Below are positions 17,223-25,950 of a DNA stretch of 64,000 bases, in pieces. Source of the stretch: Inquilinus sp052078665 (GTDB taxonomy: Bacteria; Pseudomonadota; Alphaproteobacteria; DSM-16000; Inquilinaceae); assembly GCF_052078665.1 (NCBI RefSeq), contig NZ_JBQJIK010000018.1, positions 40,045 to 104,044 on the forward strand, written 5' to 3'. Position 1 is the first letter of the stretch; each line of letters opens with the position of its first letter. A program made the position numbers and the translations under genes. Under the pieces are notes generated by a model that did no database searches, had not been told where the DNA came from, and was given only the letters and a program-made list of their open reading frames with translations.

Positions 17223-17563
17223 CGGAGTCCTCCCTCCAGCCGTGCGTGCCGTCGCTGCATCGGGAACAATGCCCGGCACCGCCGCCGGGGAGTATGCACC
17301 CTGGACCGCGACCGCTTCATGACTGCCGGCGAAGGCCTGAAGGATCATCGGCCATATCGATGCGAATTTAGCTGGAATTCGTTGTGAGCCGCCTCGCTGA
17401 TCCAGCGGATGCACGGGCCGCGCGAATCATGCTCTAAGCGATTCATCGGACTCACGAACTCCTTCCTGGATCGCGCGCGACAGCATCGGCCAGGTCACCG
17501 TCGAAACGACGACGGTCCGCGACGGCGCGCCCGGGGTGGCCATTGCAACGGAGCCGGAAAGCC
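17223..17563. other. Divergent spacer between glgP and the M1 peptidase gene
   Basis: 341 bp holding the promoters of two outward-facing genes. A less GC-rich stretch at about 17345-17385 is the likely promoter zone for glgP. No clear operator or RNA gene was seen. Confidence 0.4.
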
Positions 17564-19552
17564 ATGCAGCGGATCAGCCGACTGTCTCGTCCTGTCATCG
17601 CGTCGCTTCGCCCGACCCTTGCCGTCCTCCTCATCGCCACCCCGGCGCTGGCGGCGGATTACCAGCCGCTCGAGACCTTCGCGCCGCGGGAGATGGGGCA
17701 GGCGGTCAACGCCTATCGGTCGGGCAACGGCGCGCCCGGCCCGGACTACTGGCAGAACCGCGCCGACTACCGGATTCAGGCGACGCTTGACCCCAAGACC
17801 CCGTCGCTGAGCGCCGAGGAGGTGATCGCCTACACCAACAACAGCCCGGACGCACTCGGCGAGCTGTGGCTGCAGCTCGACCAGAACATGTACCGGCCGG
17901 ACAGCCGCAGCGTCTTCGCCTCCGGCAAGCCGAGAAAGGGCGCCTCCGACGGCTACGTGCTGGACGAGGTCGCCATCGAGCGCGACGGCAAGACCACGCC
18001 GGTGTCGGTGCAGGTCAGCGACACCCGCGGGCGCATCCCGCTCGGCACGCCGCTGGCGCCGAAGGGCGGCCAGCTCAAGCTCCACATCCGCTACCATTTC
18101 ACCATTCCGGGCGAGGAATGGGGCGGCCGCATGGGCTGGGGCAAGGCCAAGGACGGCCCGATCTACAGCCTGGCGCAATGGTACCCGCGGATGCAGGTCT
18201 ATGACGACATCCGCGGCTGGGACACGCTGCCCTTCCTGGCCCAGGAGTTCTACCTGGAATACGGCGATTTCGACTACGAGATCACGGTGCCCAGCACCAT
18301 GATCGTCGCCGGCTCGGGCGAACTGAAGAATCCCGATCAGGTCCTGACCCGGGACCAGCGCGCCCGGCTCGACAAGGCCCGCGCCAGCGACGCGACGGTG
18401 ACGATCATCGGCCCGCAGGAGATCGGCGACGCGGCGACGCGGCCGAAGACCGACGGCACGCTGACCTGGCATTTCGCGATGCAGCACACGCGCGACGTGG
18501 CGCTGTCGATCTCGCCGACCTTCGCCTGGGACGCGGCCCGCATCAACCTGCCGGACCACAAATCGGCGCTGGCGATGTCGTTCTATCCGGCCGAGAGCCA
18601 GGGCGCCGACCGCTGGGGCCGGTCGACCGAATATCTGAAGGACTCCGTCGAGCGCTTCTCCGCCCGCTGGTACCCCTATCCCTGGCCGGTCGCGGTCAAT
18701 GTCGCGGGGCCCGACAACATCGCCGGGATGGAATATCCGGGCCTCCTGTTCGACGGCATCAGCGACGCGGGCAAGACCCTGTTCTGGATCACCGCCCATG
18801 AGATCGGCCACACCTGGTTCCCGATGATCGTCGGCTTCGACGAGCGCCGCGACGCCTGGATGGATGAGGGCTTCAACACCTTCATCGACGTCTACCAGTC
18901 GGACGAGTTCAACCAGGGCGAATACGCCCCCAAGCGCGACAGCGAATATGCGCCGGGCGGCGGCAACCCGGCCGACGAGATCCTCGCCGTGCTCAAGGAC
19001 CCCGACGCGCCGGTGATCCTGTCGCGCGCCGACACGATCATCGAGACGTACCGCCACCCGGTGACCTACTTCAAATCGGCCTTCGGTCTGATTCTGCTGC
19101 GCGAGGAGATCCTCGGGCCCGAGCGCTTCGATGCCGCCTTCCGCGACTTCATCGCCGTCTGGGCCTTCAAGCATCCCAAGCCGGCCGACTTCTTCCGGTT
19201 CATGGACAGCGCTGCCGGCGAGGACCTGTCCTGGTGGTGGCGCGGCTGGTACGACCACAACTGGTCGCTCGACCTCGCCATCGGCAAGGTCCAGCCGGGC
19301 GATGCGGCCAGGGGCACGGTGATCACCATCGAGGCCAGGGACAAGCTGATCATCCCCGCGACCCTGCGCGTCGATTTCACCGATGGCAGCCACCGCGACT
19401 ATCGCCTGCCGGCCGAAAGCTTCATCCGCCAGGCGGCAACGACCGTGACGACCGAGCCCGGCAAGACGGTCGCACAGGTGATCCTCGATCCCGACCACAA
19501 GCTGCCGGACGAGGACCGCACCGACAACGTCTGGAAGGCCCGCACGCATTAG
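17564..19552 (+). CDS. Secreted M1-family zinc metallopeptidase
   Basis: 662 residues from ATG 17564 (a TTG 21 bp earlier is less likely). The signal peptide ends at about ATPALAADY. An N-terminal beta domain is followed by the substrate-binding GMEYPG motif (in place of GAMEN) and the zinc site HEIGH at 412-416 with the third ligand Glu435 (spacing HExxH-18-E). This fits M1 aminopeptidases of the secreted GxMEN-variant group. It likely acts in the periplasm on peptides. Tyr and other catalytic residues downstream (TYFKSAFGLILLREEILG) are in place. It stands alone, followed by a genome repeat. Confidence 0.9.
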   Translation: MQRISRLSRPVIASLRPTLAVLLIATPALAADYQPLETFAPREMGQAVNAYRSGNGAPGPDYWQNRADYRIQATLDPKTPSLSAEEVIAYTNNSPDALGELWLQLDQNMYRPDSRSVFASGKPRKGASDGYVLDEVAIERDGKTTPVSVQVSDTRGRIPLGTPLAPKGGQLKLHIRYHFTIPGEEWGGRMGWGKAKDGPIYSLAQWYPRMQVYDDIRGWDTLPFLAQEFYLEYGDFDYEITVPSTMIVAGSGELKNPDQVLTRDQRARLDKARASDATVTIIGPQEIGDAATRPKTDGTLTWHFAMQHTRDVALSISPTFAWDAARINLPDHKSALAMSFYPAESQGADRWGRSTEYLKDSVERFSARWYPYPWPVAVNVAGPDNIAGMEYPGLLFDGISDAGKTLFWITAHEIGHTWFPMIVGFDERRDAWMDEGFNTFIDVYQSDEFNQGEYAPKRDSEYAPGGGNPADEILAVLKDPDAPVILSRADTIIETYRHPVTYFKSAFGLILLREEILGPERFDAAFRDFIAVWAFKHPKPADFFRFMDSAAGEDLSWWWRGWYDHNWSLDLAIGKVQPGDAARGTVITIEARDKLIIPATLRVDFTDGSHRDYRLPAESFIRQAATTVTTEPGKTVAQVILDPDHKLPDEDRTDNVWKARTH

Positions 19553-19663
19553 AGCGGGATGGGTTCGGCCAGATCTGGTTATCCTGACCGCACCAAGGCG
19601 GTGAGTTGTTGCCTCTCCCGCTTGCGAGACCTTTTCAGAACAACTGAATCCGCTCCTTTCTAG

Positions 19664-19720
19664 TCCCCCTCCCCTTGCGGGAGGGGGCAGGGGGAGGGGT
19701 CTGCGCGCGTCCGCGCGCGA
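19664..19720. repeat. C-rich/G-rich palindromic repeat, copy 1
   Basis: A run of CCCCCTCCCC, TTGC, then GGGAGGGGGCAGGGGGAGGGG, followed by an alternating CG hairpin (TGCGCGCGTCCGCGCGCG). The same unit recurs twice near 22.3-22.4 kb. It forms hairpins and lies downstream of the M1 peptidase gene. Confidence 0.75.
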
Positions 19721-19833
19721 ATGGGCAAAGGGCAAGCTTTGCCGGTTGGGGCCATTTCACCAGAGTTCAGGCGACTCTGTCGCGCCCGCACCGTTGCGGA
19801 TGGTCCGGGCATGGGCTCCCGCGAATCCCGGAC

Positions 19834-20310
19834 TCAGCCGGCGGACGGCGGCACGCCGATCAGCCGGTAGAACGCTGCCGCCTGCGGTGGCCCCTCCGGC
19901 CAGGCGGGGACCTGCGGGTCGAGCGTCAGCCAGGGCTGCTTCCGCCTCGTCCACATATGGGCGACCACGGCCAGGCGATGGCTGTCGTCGAAGGTGCCGG
20001 CCCGGATCGCCACCAGGCCCGGGCGCGAACTGTTGGTGTTGGTGACCCGGGTGAAGCAGGCCGGGCAGGCGACCTGGTGCGAGATCCGGCTGCCGTCGGC
20101 GCTGGGCAGGTCGAATCGGCCGACCGGGCCGGTGCAGGCGAACCGGTCCTGCGCCACGATCGCCTGCTGGCTGAAGGCGCTGCCGCTCCAGGTCTGGCAG
20201 TCCAGGCAGTGGCAGGCATAGGTCAGGGGCAGGCGCTCGGTATCGAGCCGCCAGCGCACGGCGCCGCAGCGGCACCCTCCTTCGATCCCGGCCAATTTGC
20301 CCTCCTGCAT
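19834..20310 (-). CDS. GFA/CENP-V family zinc-binding protein
   Basis: 158 residues. Zinc-ligand cysteines follow the family pattern: Cys13/Cys15 in GGCRCGAVRW, Cys33/Cys35/Cys38 in ACHCLDCQ and a CPAC pair in the middle. The family includes the glutathione-dependent formaldehyde-activating enzyme, but most members are uncharacterised, so only the fold is assigned. It is monocistronic. Confidence 0.85.
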   Translation of the reverse strand: MQEGKLAGIEGGCRCGAVRWRLDTERLPLTYACHCLDCQTWSGSAFSQQAIVAQDRFACTGPVGRFDLPSADGSRISHQVACPACFTRVTNTNSSRPGLVAIRAGTFDDSHRLAVVAHMWTRRKQPWLTLDPQVPAWPEGPPQAAAFYRLIGVPPSAG

Positions 20311-20424
20311 CGTCTGCGGGCCCGAGAATGCGGGATCGGGTCGGGGAAGGGAACGGCCGTTGTCGCGCCTGCCGATCCCTGTCTACCTCGACGGGCAGGG
20401 ACGATGGGCAACCGGGGGCGCGCG

Positions 20425-20610
20425 ATGGACGCTGCCGAGTTCTGGGCCATTCGTGCCGGAGGCACCGAGATCGAGAATCCGATCTCGCCGCACAAGCTTG
20501 ACCTGCTGGCGACCATTGCCGGGTCCGCGACGGCGCGCGACGAGGCCGTGGACCTCCACGCGCCCGACCGTCTCCAAAGGGCGGAAAGCGGAAATGAGCA
20601 AAGGCGGTGA
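20425..20610 (+). CDS. Small hypothetical protein (61 aa)
   Basis: The frame begins MDAAEFWAIRAGGTEIENPI and ends in a charged tail. There is no strong SD, and an upstream ATG at 20404 is also possible. The composition is protein-like but no family is recognised. It overlaps another short frame starting at 20594. It is weakly supported. Confidence 0.3.
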   Translation: MDAAEFWAIRAGGTEIENPISPHKLDLLATIAGSATARDEAVDLHAPDRLQRAESGNEQRR

Positions 20611-20676
20611 CAAGGCCCCTGGCTTCGGCCATAACGACCGGTATCAGCGATCAGCTAGCGGCATTGCCGCTCTCGC

Positions 20677-20958
20677 ATGTCCAATCTCTATCGAGCAATT
20701 CACGTCTGGCGGCGAGTCGACGCCACCAAGTCGGTTCGTTATGCCTGCTTTGAGAATATATCTCAGAAGGGCTATTGCGTACTTGCGGCAGATTTCTTCA
20801 ACTTGCCACTAGATCCTCGATTGCAGGCGTGCCAGGACCGCAACCTAATAGAACTTCTGACGGAAGAAGACTTGTCGGAGCGCTGTGAGTGGTTTGCCAC
20901 GCTTCTGGAAGCCGTCGAGCGCCATGACAGGAACTTTCAAAACTTTTGGGATTCATAG
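20677..20958 (+). CDS. Hypothetical protein (93 aa) with lower GC
   Basis: The 93-residue product has a natural amino-acid mix, with aromatic and acidic residues (RYACFENISQKGYCVLAADF, and an acidic LLTEEDLSERCEWF helix). GC and codon use are visibly lower than in the neighbours, suggesting acquired DNA, and it lies next to a transposase remnant. No family is recognised and no clear SD is seen. Confidence 0.5.
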   Translation: MSNLYRAIHVWRRVDATKSVRYACFENISQKGYCVLAADFFNLPLDPRLQACQDRNLIELLTEEDLSERCEWFATLLEAVERHDRNFQNFWDS

Positions 20959-21024
20959 AGTCCGCAACGGGTCGCATGCGGTCCTCCGCGTCCAGAAGCG
21001 CGCGATCCTGAGCGTCCTTCGGAC

Positions 21025-21159
21025 CTATTGGAGAGTAGGCCAGTTCCAGGGAAGCAGCTCTTCGATCCGAGAGATCGGGTGGCCATCGGCGATGCGGGCG
21101 AGGACGTCGCGCAGCCAGGCTTCCGGATTGAGGCCGTTGACCATGTGTCCACTGCGACC
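21025..21159 (-). pseudogene. IS66-type transposase C-terminal remnant
   Basis: On the minus strand an open frame ending at TAG 21025-21027 reads NGLNPEAWLRDVLARIADG, then HPISRIEELLPWNW, the typical extreme C-terminus of IS66 TnpC (transposase C-terminal domain). Similarity is lost upstream of about 21160, so only about 45 residues remain. No terminal inverted repeats were seen. It marks a past insertion now deleted on one side. Confidence 0.75.
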
Positions 21160-21277
21160 TTGATGGACACCATGATCGTGAGATCGAACCCTTGCTGATA
21201 GACGGCTCAGACCGGACGCTTACAGTTAACACATTGTTCTCTTGTATTAATCTGCGATCGTGTTCATGCTACGTTCT

Positions 21278-22222
21278 ATGGACAAGGCGCAGACCGATTC
21301 GATTTCGGAAGCCCCGGCCGCTCCCGCGGAGGAGCGGGCGGCGCGGCGTCTGCGCGTGCTCGCCCGGCTGGTCGAGATCCAGATGGAGGTCGCCGAGGCC
21401 ACCCGCACCGAAGCGGTCGAGGCGCCGCAGCCCGGCGTCGACTATTGCACCCGGATCGCCGGCATCGCCCGGTCGGTGCGTCTGACGCTGCTGCTGGAGG
21501 ACAAGATGTCCCGCCCGCCCGAGGAGCGGCCGCGGAAGGCCGCGGCCAGATCGGCCGGATCGGCCCGACCGGCCGGGACGACCGACGAGGCGTCGCCCGA
21601 GCTGCGGGTGATGCTGGCCATGGGCGCCGCGGTCTATGACGGCGCCGAGACCGAGGACGAGAAGGAAGAGGCTCGCCGGCGCTTCGGCGAAATCCGCGAA
21701 CGGCTGGAGCGGCCGGAGCAGGCGGAGATGGTCGAGACCTGCCCGGCGCCGGCGGCCGTGGCCCGGCTGTGCCGGATGTTCGGGCTGCCGGAGGAGACGG
21801 AGCAATGGCTGGCGGCGGCGGATGCGGCCCTGGCGGAGATGGGCTTCGCGCCGCCGGAGACGGCGGCCGCCGACCCAGGCCCGGCCCTGGACCAGGCCAG
21901 GATCCGGCGCCGGCTGCGGGTGATCATGGCGTTGGGCGCCGCGATCGAGGCCGAGAGCCAGGACGAAGAGGAAAACGACCGCCGCTTCTGCGAGATGGCC
22001 GTGCAGATGGACCGGCCGGAGGAGATGGAGATCGCCGAAAGCTGCCCGGCGGTGGACGCCGTGGCCCGGCTGTGCCCGAGATTCGGCCTGCCGCCGGAGC
22101 AGGCGGAGCGCTGGGTCGCGGAGTCGGACGAGTTCCTGGCTAGGCGGGACCTGCCGCCGGTGGACCTGCCCGAGCCTCGCTCAGCCGCCGTCAGCCGCCG
22201 CAAGCCGCCGGACACGGGATGA
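21278..22222 (+). CDS. Hypothetical acidic protein with an internal tandem duplication
   Basis: 314 residues if started at ATG 21278; in-frame GTG 21260 and ATG 21266 are alternatives and none has a good SD. After an N-terminal helical part (RRLRVLARLVEIQMEVAEA), two homologous units of about 80 residues follow: nt 21598-21843 (LRVMLAMGAAVYDGAE ... VARLCRMFGLPEE) and nt 21907-22148 (LRVIMALGAAIEAESQ ... VARLCPRFGLPPE). Both are rich in Glu and Arg and predicted helical. The protein is probably cytoplasmic. No family is recognised. It lies beyond the IS66 remnant and its promoter region is AT-rich (about 21225-21260). Confidence 0.6.
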   Translation: MDKAQTDSISEAPAAPAEERAARRLRVLARLVEIQMEVAEATRTEAVEAPQPGVDYCTRIAGIARSVRLTLLLEDKMSRPPEERPRKAAARSAGSARPAGTTDEASPELRVMLAMGAAVYDGAETEDEKEEARRRFGEIRERLERPEQAEMVETCPAPAAVARLCRMFGLPEETEQWLAAADAALAEMGFAPPETAAADPGPALDQARIRRRLRVIMALGAAIEAESQDEEENDRRFCEMAVQMDRPEEMEIAESCPAVDAVARLCPRFGLPPEQAERWVAESDEFLARRDLPPVDLPEPRSAAVSRRKPPDTG

Positions 22223-22285
22223 CTGCCGGCGCGTCGCACTCACCCCATCCGCCCATTTTCGGCATCATGAGCGCAGCCTTCCACA

Positions 22286-22447
22286 CTCCCCCTCCCCCTG
22301 CGGGAGGGGGTTGGGGGAGGGGCTGCGCGCGTCGGCGCGCTTGTGGCGAGTCTTCGTCCGGCAGTCGGGGGCTGCAGCCACCCATCGCCGGCTCCGGCGG
22401 GGCCAAACCCCTCCCCCTGCCCCCCTCCCGCAAGGGGAGGGGGAGGG
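22286..22447. repeat. Inverted pair of the C-rich/G-rich repeat (copies 2 and 3)
   Basis: Copy 2 (22286-22340) is in the same orientation as the 19.7-kb copy, including the alternating CG tail. Copy 3 (22404-22447) is in reverse orientation. Together they can form a large stem between two convergent genes and probably end transcription from both sides. Confidence 0.75.
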
Positions 22448-22489
22448 TAAAATCATCGCCCGGAGGCTCGGAACAGCAAGAGGCGCCCC

Positions 22490-24133
22490 TCAAGCCGCCG
22501 CGATGCGCCGGCCCTTCAGTTCGAAGCCGCCGCCGTCCAGCCGGTGCAGGGCCGGGGCCGCGGCCAGCAGCTCGCGGGTGTAGTCGTGCCGTGGATGGTC
22601 GAACACCGTGTCGCGCGGCCCGGACTCGACGATCTTGCCGGACTGCATCACCGCCACCCGATCCGCTACCTGCTCGACCGCGCCCAGATCGTGCGACACG
22701 AACAGGCAGGCGAAGCCGTAGCGCTCCTGCAGCGCCCGGAACAGCTCCAGGATCTGCTTCTGCACCGTCATGTCGAGCGCCGAGACCGGCTCGTCGGCGA
22801 TGACGAAGGCCGGACGGCGGATGATCGCCCGGGCGATCGCCACGCGCTGGCGCTGCCCGCCCGACAGCTGGTGCGGATAGCGCCTGGCATGGTCCGGCGT
22901 CAGGCCGACATCGACCAGGGTCTCGGCCAGCCGGTCCGCCTTCTGCTTGGCCGTCATCTCCGGCGCCAGCCGCAGCGGCTCGGCCACGATCGGGCCGATC
23001 CGCATCCGCGGGTCGAGCGAGGAGTACGGGTCCTGGAAGATCATCTGGCAGTTCAGCCGATGGTCCCGCGCCGCCTCGCCCTGGCGCGCGCCATGGACGT
23101 CCTGGCCACGGAACCGGATTCGGCCGGCGGTCGGCTTCAGCAGACCGACGATGGCGCGGCCCAGCGTGGTCTTGCCGCTGCCGCTGCCGCCGACCAGCGC
23201 CACCGTCTCGCCCGGATGGATCGCCAGGCTGACCCCGTCCACCGCCCGCTTCGGCGGGGTGCGCGAGAACAGCCGCTGCCGGCCGGCATGGTCGATGGTG
23301 ACGTCCTCGACCGCGATCAGCGGCGCGCTCTGGTCGACCGGCGGCCGGGCGGTGCCGCGCTTCGGCAGCGCGTCCAAGAGCTTGCGGGTGTAGTCGTCGC
23401 GCGGGCTGAGCAGGACTTGTTCCGTCGGGCCGCCATCGACCGCGCGGCCGCGCTGCAGCACCACCACATGGCGGGCGTAGCGGGCCACCATCGCCAGGTC
23501 GTGGCTGATCATCAGCACCGCGGTGCCGTTCTCGCGCGTCAGCTCGACCATCAGGTCCAGCACCTCGCGCGCCACCAGCGTGTCCAGCGCCGTGGTCGGC
23601 TCGTCGGCGATCAGCAGCGCCGGCTTGGTCAGCATCACCGAGGCCAGCATGATCCGCTGCCGCATGCCGCCGGAGAACTCGTGCGGATAGGCCGACAGGC
23701 AGCGCTCCGGATCGGCGATGCGGATCCGCTCCAGCATCGCCAGGCTGCGGCGCCGGATCTCGGCGTCGTCCAGGCGCAGATGCAGCTTCAGCGCCTCGGC
23801 CATCTGCCGGCCGATCGGCATCGCCGGGTTCAGCGACACCATCGGCTCCTGGAACACCATGCCGATGCGGGCGCCGCGGATCTTCCGCAGGCCCTTGGGC
23901 GGCAGCGTCGCCAGGTCCTGGCCGTCGAAGCGGACGCGGCCCGCGATCCGCTGCATCGGCGGCGGCAGCAGGTCCAGCACGGCGCGCGCCGCCATGGTCT
24001 TGCCGCTGCCGGATTCGCCGACCAGCGCCAGCATCTCGCCGGCCGGCAGGGCGAAGCTCAGGTCGTCGACCACCAGCGGGCCGCCGTCGCCGGCGCGGAT
24101 GGTCAGGTGCTCGACCGAGAGGAGGGGGCTCAT
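22490..24133 (-). CDS. Fused double ATPase of a peptide-type ABC importer (DppDF-like)
   Basis: 547 residues holding two complete ATPase domains. Domain 1: Walker A GESGSGKT 39-46, signature HEFSGGMRQR about 151-160, Walker B LLIADEPTTALD about 173-184. Domain 2: Walker A GGSGSGKTT about 315-323, signature HQLSGGQRQR about 421-430, Walker B FVIADEPVSALD about 443-454. It powers uptake through the two permeases encoded just upstream. The start ATG overlaps the permease stop (ATGA). In many bacteria the two ATPases are separate genes; here one chain carries both. Confidence 0.95.
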   Translation of the reverse strand: MSPLLSVEHLTIRAGDGGPLVVDDLSFALPAGEMLALVGESGSGKTMAARAVLDLLPPPMQRIAGRVRFDGQDLATLPPKGLRKIRGARIGMVFQEPMVSLNPAMPIGRQMAEALKLHLRLDDAEIRRRSLAMLERIRIADPERCLSAYPHEFSGGMRQRIMLASVMLTKPALLIADEPTTALDTLVAREVLDLMVELTRENGTAVLMISHDLAMVARYARHVVVLQRGRAVDGGPTEQVLLSPRDDYTRKLLDALPKRGTARPPVDQSAPLIAVEDVTIDHAGRQRLFSRTPPKRAVDGVSLAIHPGETVALVGGSGSGKTTLGRAIVGLLKPTAGRIRFRGQDVHGARQGEAARDHRLNCQMIFQDPYSSLDPRMRIGPIVAEPLRLAPEMTAKQKADRLAETLVDVGLTPDHARRYPHQLSGGQRQRVAIARAIIRRPAFVIADEPVSALDMTVQKQILELFRALQERYGFACLFVSHDLGAVEQVADRVAVMQSGKIVESGPRDTVFDHPRHDYTRELLAAAPALHRLDGGGFELKGRRIAAA

Positions 24134-24987
24134 CGCTGCATCCTGGGGTCGAGCCGGTCGCGGATCGCGTCGCCGAACAGGTTGATGCCGAGCAGGGTGA
24201 GGGAGATGCACAGGCCGGGGAAGATGCCGAGCCAGGGCGAGGTGCCGATATAGGGCCGGCTGGCGGCCAGCATGTTGCCCCAGGTCGCGGCCGGCGGCGG
24301 CACGCCGAGGCCGAGGAAGCTGAGCGCGCTTTCCGACAGCAGCACCCAGCCGAACATGCTGGTGGCCAGCACGGTCAGGGGGGCGATGCAGTTCGGCAGC
24401 ACGTGCCGGGCCATGGTGAACAGCTCGGCATTGCCCATGATCTGCGACGCCTCGACGTACTCGCGGCCGCGGATCGACAGCACCGTGCCGCGCACCACGC
24501 GGACCACCGAGGGCATGTAGGCCAGGCCGAGAGCCAGGATGATGCCGTATTTGTTGGCGCCGAGCACCGCCATGATGCCGAGCGCCAGCAGGATGCCGGG
24601 GAAGGCCAGCAGCGCGTCGTTGAACATCATGATGATGCGGTCGACCCAGCCGCGCATGTAGCCGGTCAGCACGCCGATCAGCGTGCCGCCGGTGACCGCG
24701 GTGGCGACCGTCAGCAGGCTGATCCAGCTGCTGGTGGCGGCGCCGCTCATCGCCCGGCTCAGCACGTCGCGGCCGAACTCGTCGGTGCCCAGCCAATGCG
24801 CGGCCGAGGGCGCCTTGAACCGCGACAGGATGTCGATCTTCAGCGGGTCGTAGGGCGACCACACCACGCTCAGCAGCGCGGTCGCGATCAGCACGCCGAT
24901 GATCAGCCCGCCGATCGCCGCATTGGCGCGGATCCGGCGCCGCTTCGGCAAAGCGAGGGTGGTGGGGGAGTCAGCCTGCGCGCTCAT
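24130..24987 (-). CDS. ABC importer permease (DppC/OppC type)
   Basis: 285 residues. The N-terminal region is typical of OppC proteins (one helix, then the PLGTDEFGRDVLSR-like motif HWLGTDEFGRDVLSR). There are five to six membrane helices and the EAA loop EYVEASQIMGNAELFTMARHVLPN that contacts the ATPase. It forms the channel with the permease encoded upstream. It overlaps both neighbours by four bases. Confidence 0.93.
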   Translation of the reverse strand: MSAQADSPTTLALPKRRRIRANAAIGGLIIGVLIATALLSVVWSPYDPLKIDILSRFKAPSAAHWLGTDEFGRDVLSRAMSGAATSSWISLLTVATAVTGGTLIGVLTGYMRGWVDRIIMMFNDALLAFPGILLALGIMAVLGANKYGIILALGLAYMPSVVRVVRGTVLSIRGREYVEASQIMGNAELFTMARHVLPNCIAPLTVLATSMFGWVLLSESALSFLGLGVPPPAATWGNMLAASRPYIGTSPWLGIFPGLCISLTLLGINLFGDAIRDRLDPRMQR

Positions 24988-25925
24988 GCCGTCACCCGCG
25001 GGTCGAACAGGGGATACAGGAGGTCGACGAACAGGTTCACCACGACATAGATGCCGGCGACGAACAGCAGGCAGCCCTGCACCACCGGATAGTCGCGGGC
25101 ATAGATCGAATCGACCAGCAGGCGGCCGAGGCCGGGGATGGTGAACACGGTCTCGACCACGGCGATGCCGCCCAGCAGGTTGCCCAGCATCAGCCCGATC
25201 AGCGTCCAGGTCGGGGCGAAGGCGGTGCGGAAGGCGTGGCGCCACAGCACCGCGCTCTCCGACAGCCCTTTGGCCCGGGCGTGGGTAATGTATTCCAGCC
25301 GCATCACCTCGATGGTGCTGGCCCGTGCCATGCGGATGATCACCCCGGTCTCGACCAGCACTAGCGTCGCCACCGGCATGATCATGTACAGCAGGGCGGC
25401 GCCGGCATCCTCGCCGAACGGGACATAGCCGATGACCGGCAGCCAGCCGAGCTTCAGCCCGAACAGCAGCAGCATCAGCAGGCCCAGCCAGAAGCTCGGG
25501 ATCGACAGCAGCAGCGTGGCGCCGGAGATCACGGTCAGGTCCAGCGCGCTGTCCTGCCGCCAGGCGGCGATCATGCCGGCGGGCACGGCGACCAGGCTGG
25601 CCAGGGCCACAGCCGCCAGCACGATGGTGGCGCTGACCGAGAACCGGTCCAGGATCAGCGGCAGCACCGCCTGGCCGGTGCTGATCGAGGTGCCGAAATC
25701 GCCGGACAGGACGTTGCCGAGCCAGTACAGGAACTGCACCGGGATCGAGTGGTCCAGCCCGAGCGACCGGCGCAGGTCGGCGACGGAGGACGGGTCCGCC
25801 ATGTCGCCGAGCATCAGCGTCACCGGGTCGCCCGGGATCAGCCGGATCATGGCGAAGACGGTGATGGCGACGATCAGCAGCGTCGGCACCGCCATGCCCA
25901 GGCGTTGCAGCAGGAAGCGAAGCAT
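24984..25925 (-). CDS. ABC importer permease (DppB/OppB type)
   Basis: 313 residues with six membrane helices. The N-terminus has the OppB form FLLQRLGMAVPTLLIV ... RLIPGDPV, and the EAA loop is EYITHARAKGLSESAVLWRHAFR. It is the second half of the inner-membrane channel of the same importer. It lies 25 bp downstream of the binding-protein gene and overlaps the next permease by ATGA. Confidence 0.93.
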   Translation of the reverse strand: MLRFLLQRLGMAVPTLLIVAITVFAMIRLIPGDPVTLMLGDMADPSSVADLRRSLGLDHSIPVQFLYWLGNVLSGDFGTSISTGQAVLPLILDRFSVSATIVLAAVALASLVAVPAGMIAAWRQDSALDLTVISGATLLLSIPSFWLGLLMLLLFGLKLGWLPVIGYVPFGEDAGAALLYMIMPVATLVLVETGVIIRMARASTIEVMRLEYITHARAKGLSESAVLWRHAFRTAFAPTWTLIGLMLGNLLGGIAVVETVFTIPGLGRLLVDSIYARDYPVVQGCLLFVAGIYVVVNLFVDLLYPLFDPRVTA

Positions 25926-25950
25926 CGCGGCCTCCCCCGAGCGCGTCGGT

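Noticed and set aside
20594..20812. Short frame starting MSKGGDKAPGFGHN
   Set aside because: It overlaps two other candidate small genes and the later part looks like out-of-frame translation; it may be a fossil start, but it is not supported as a gene.
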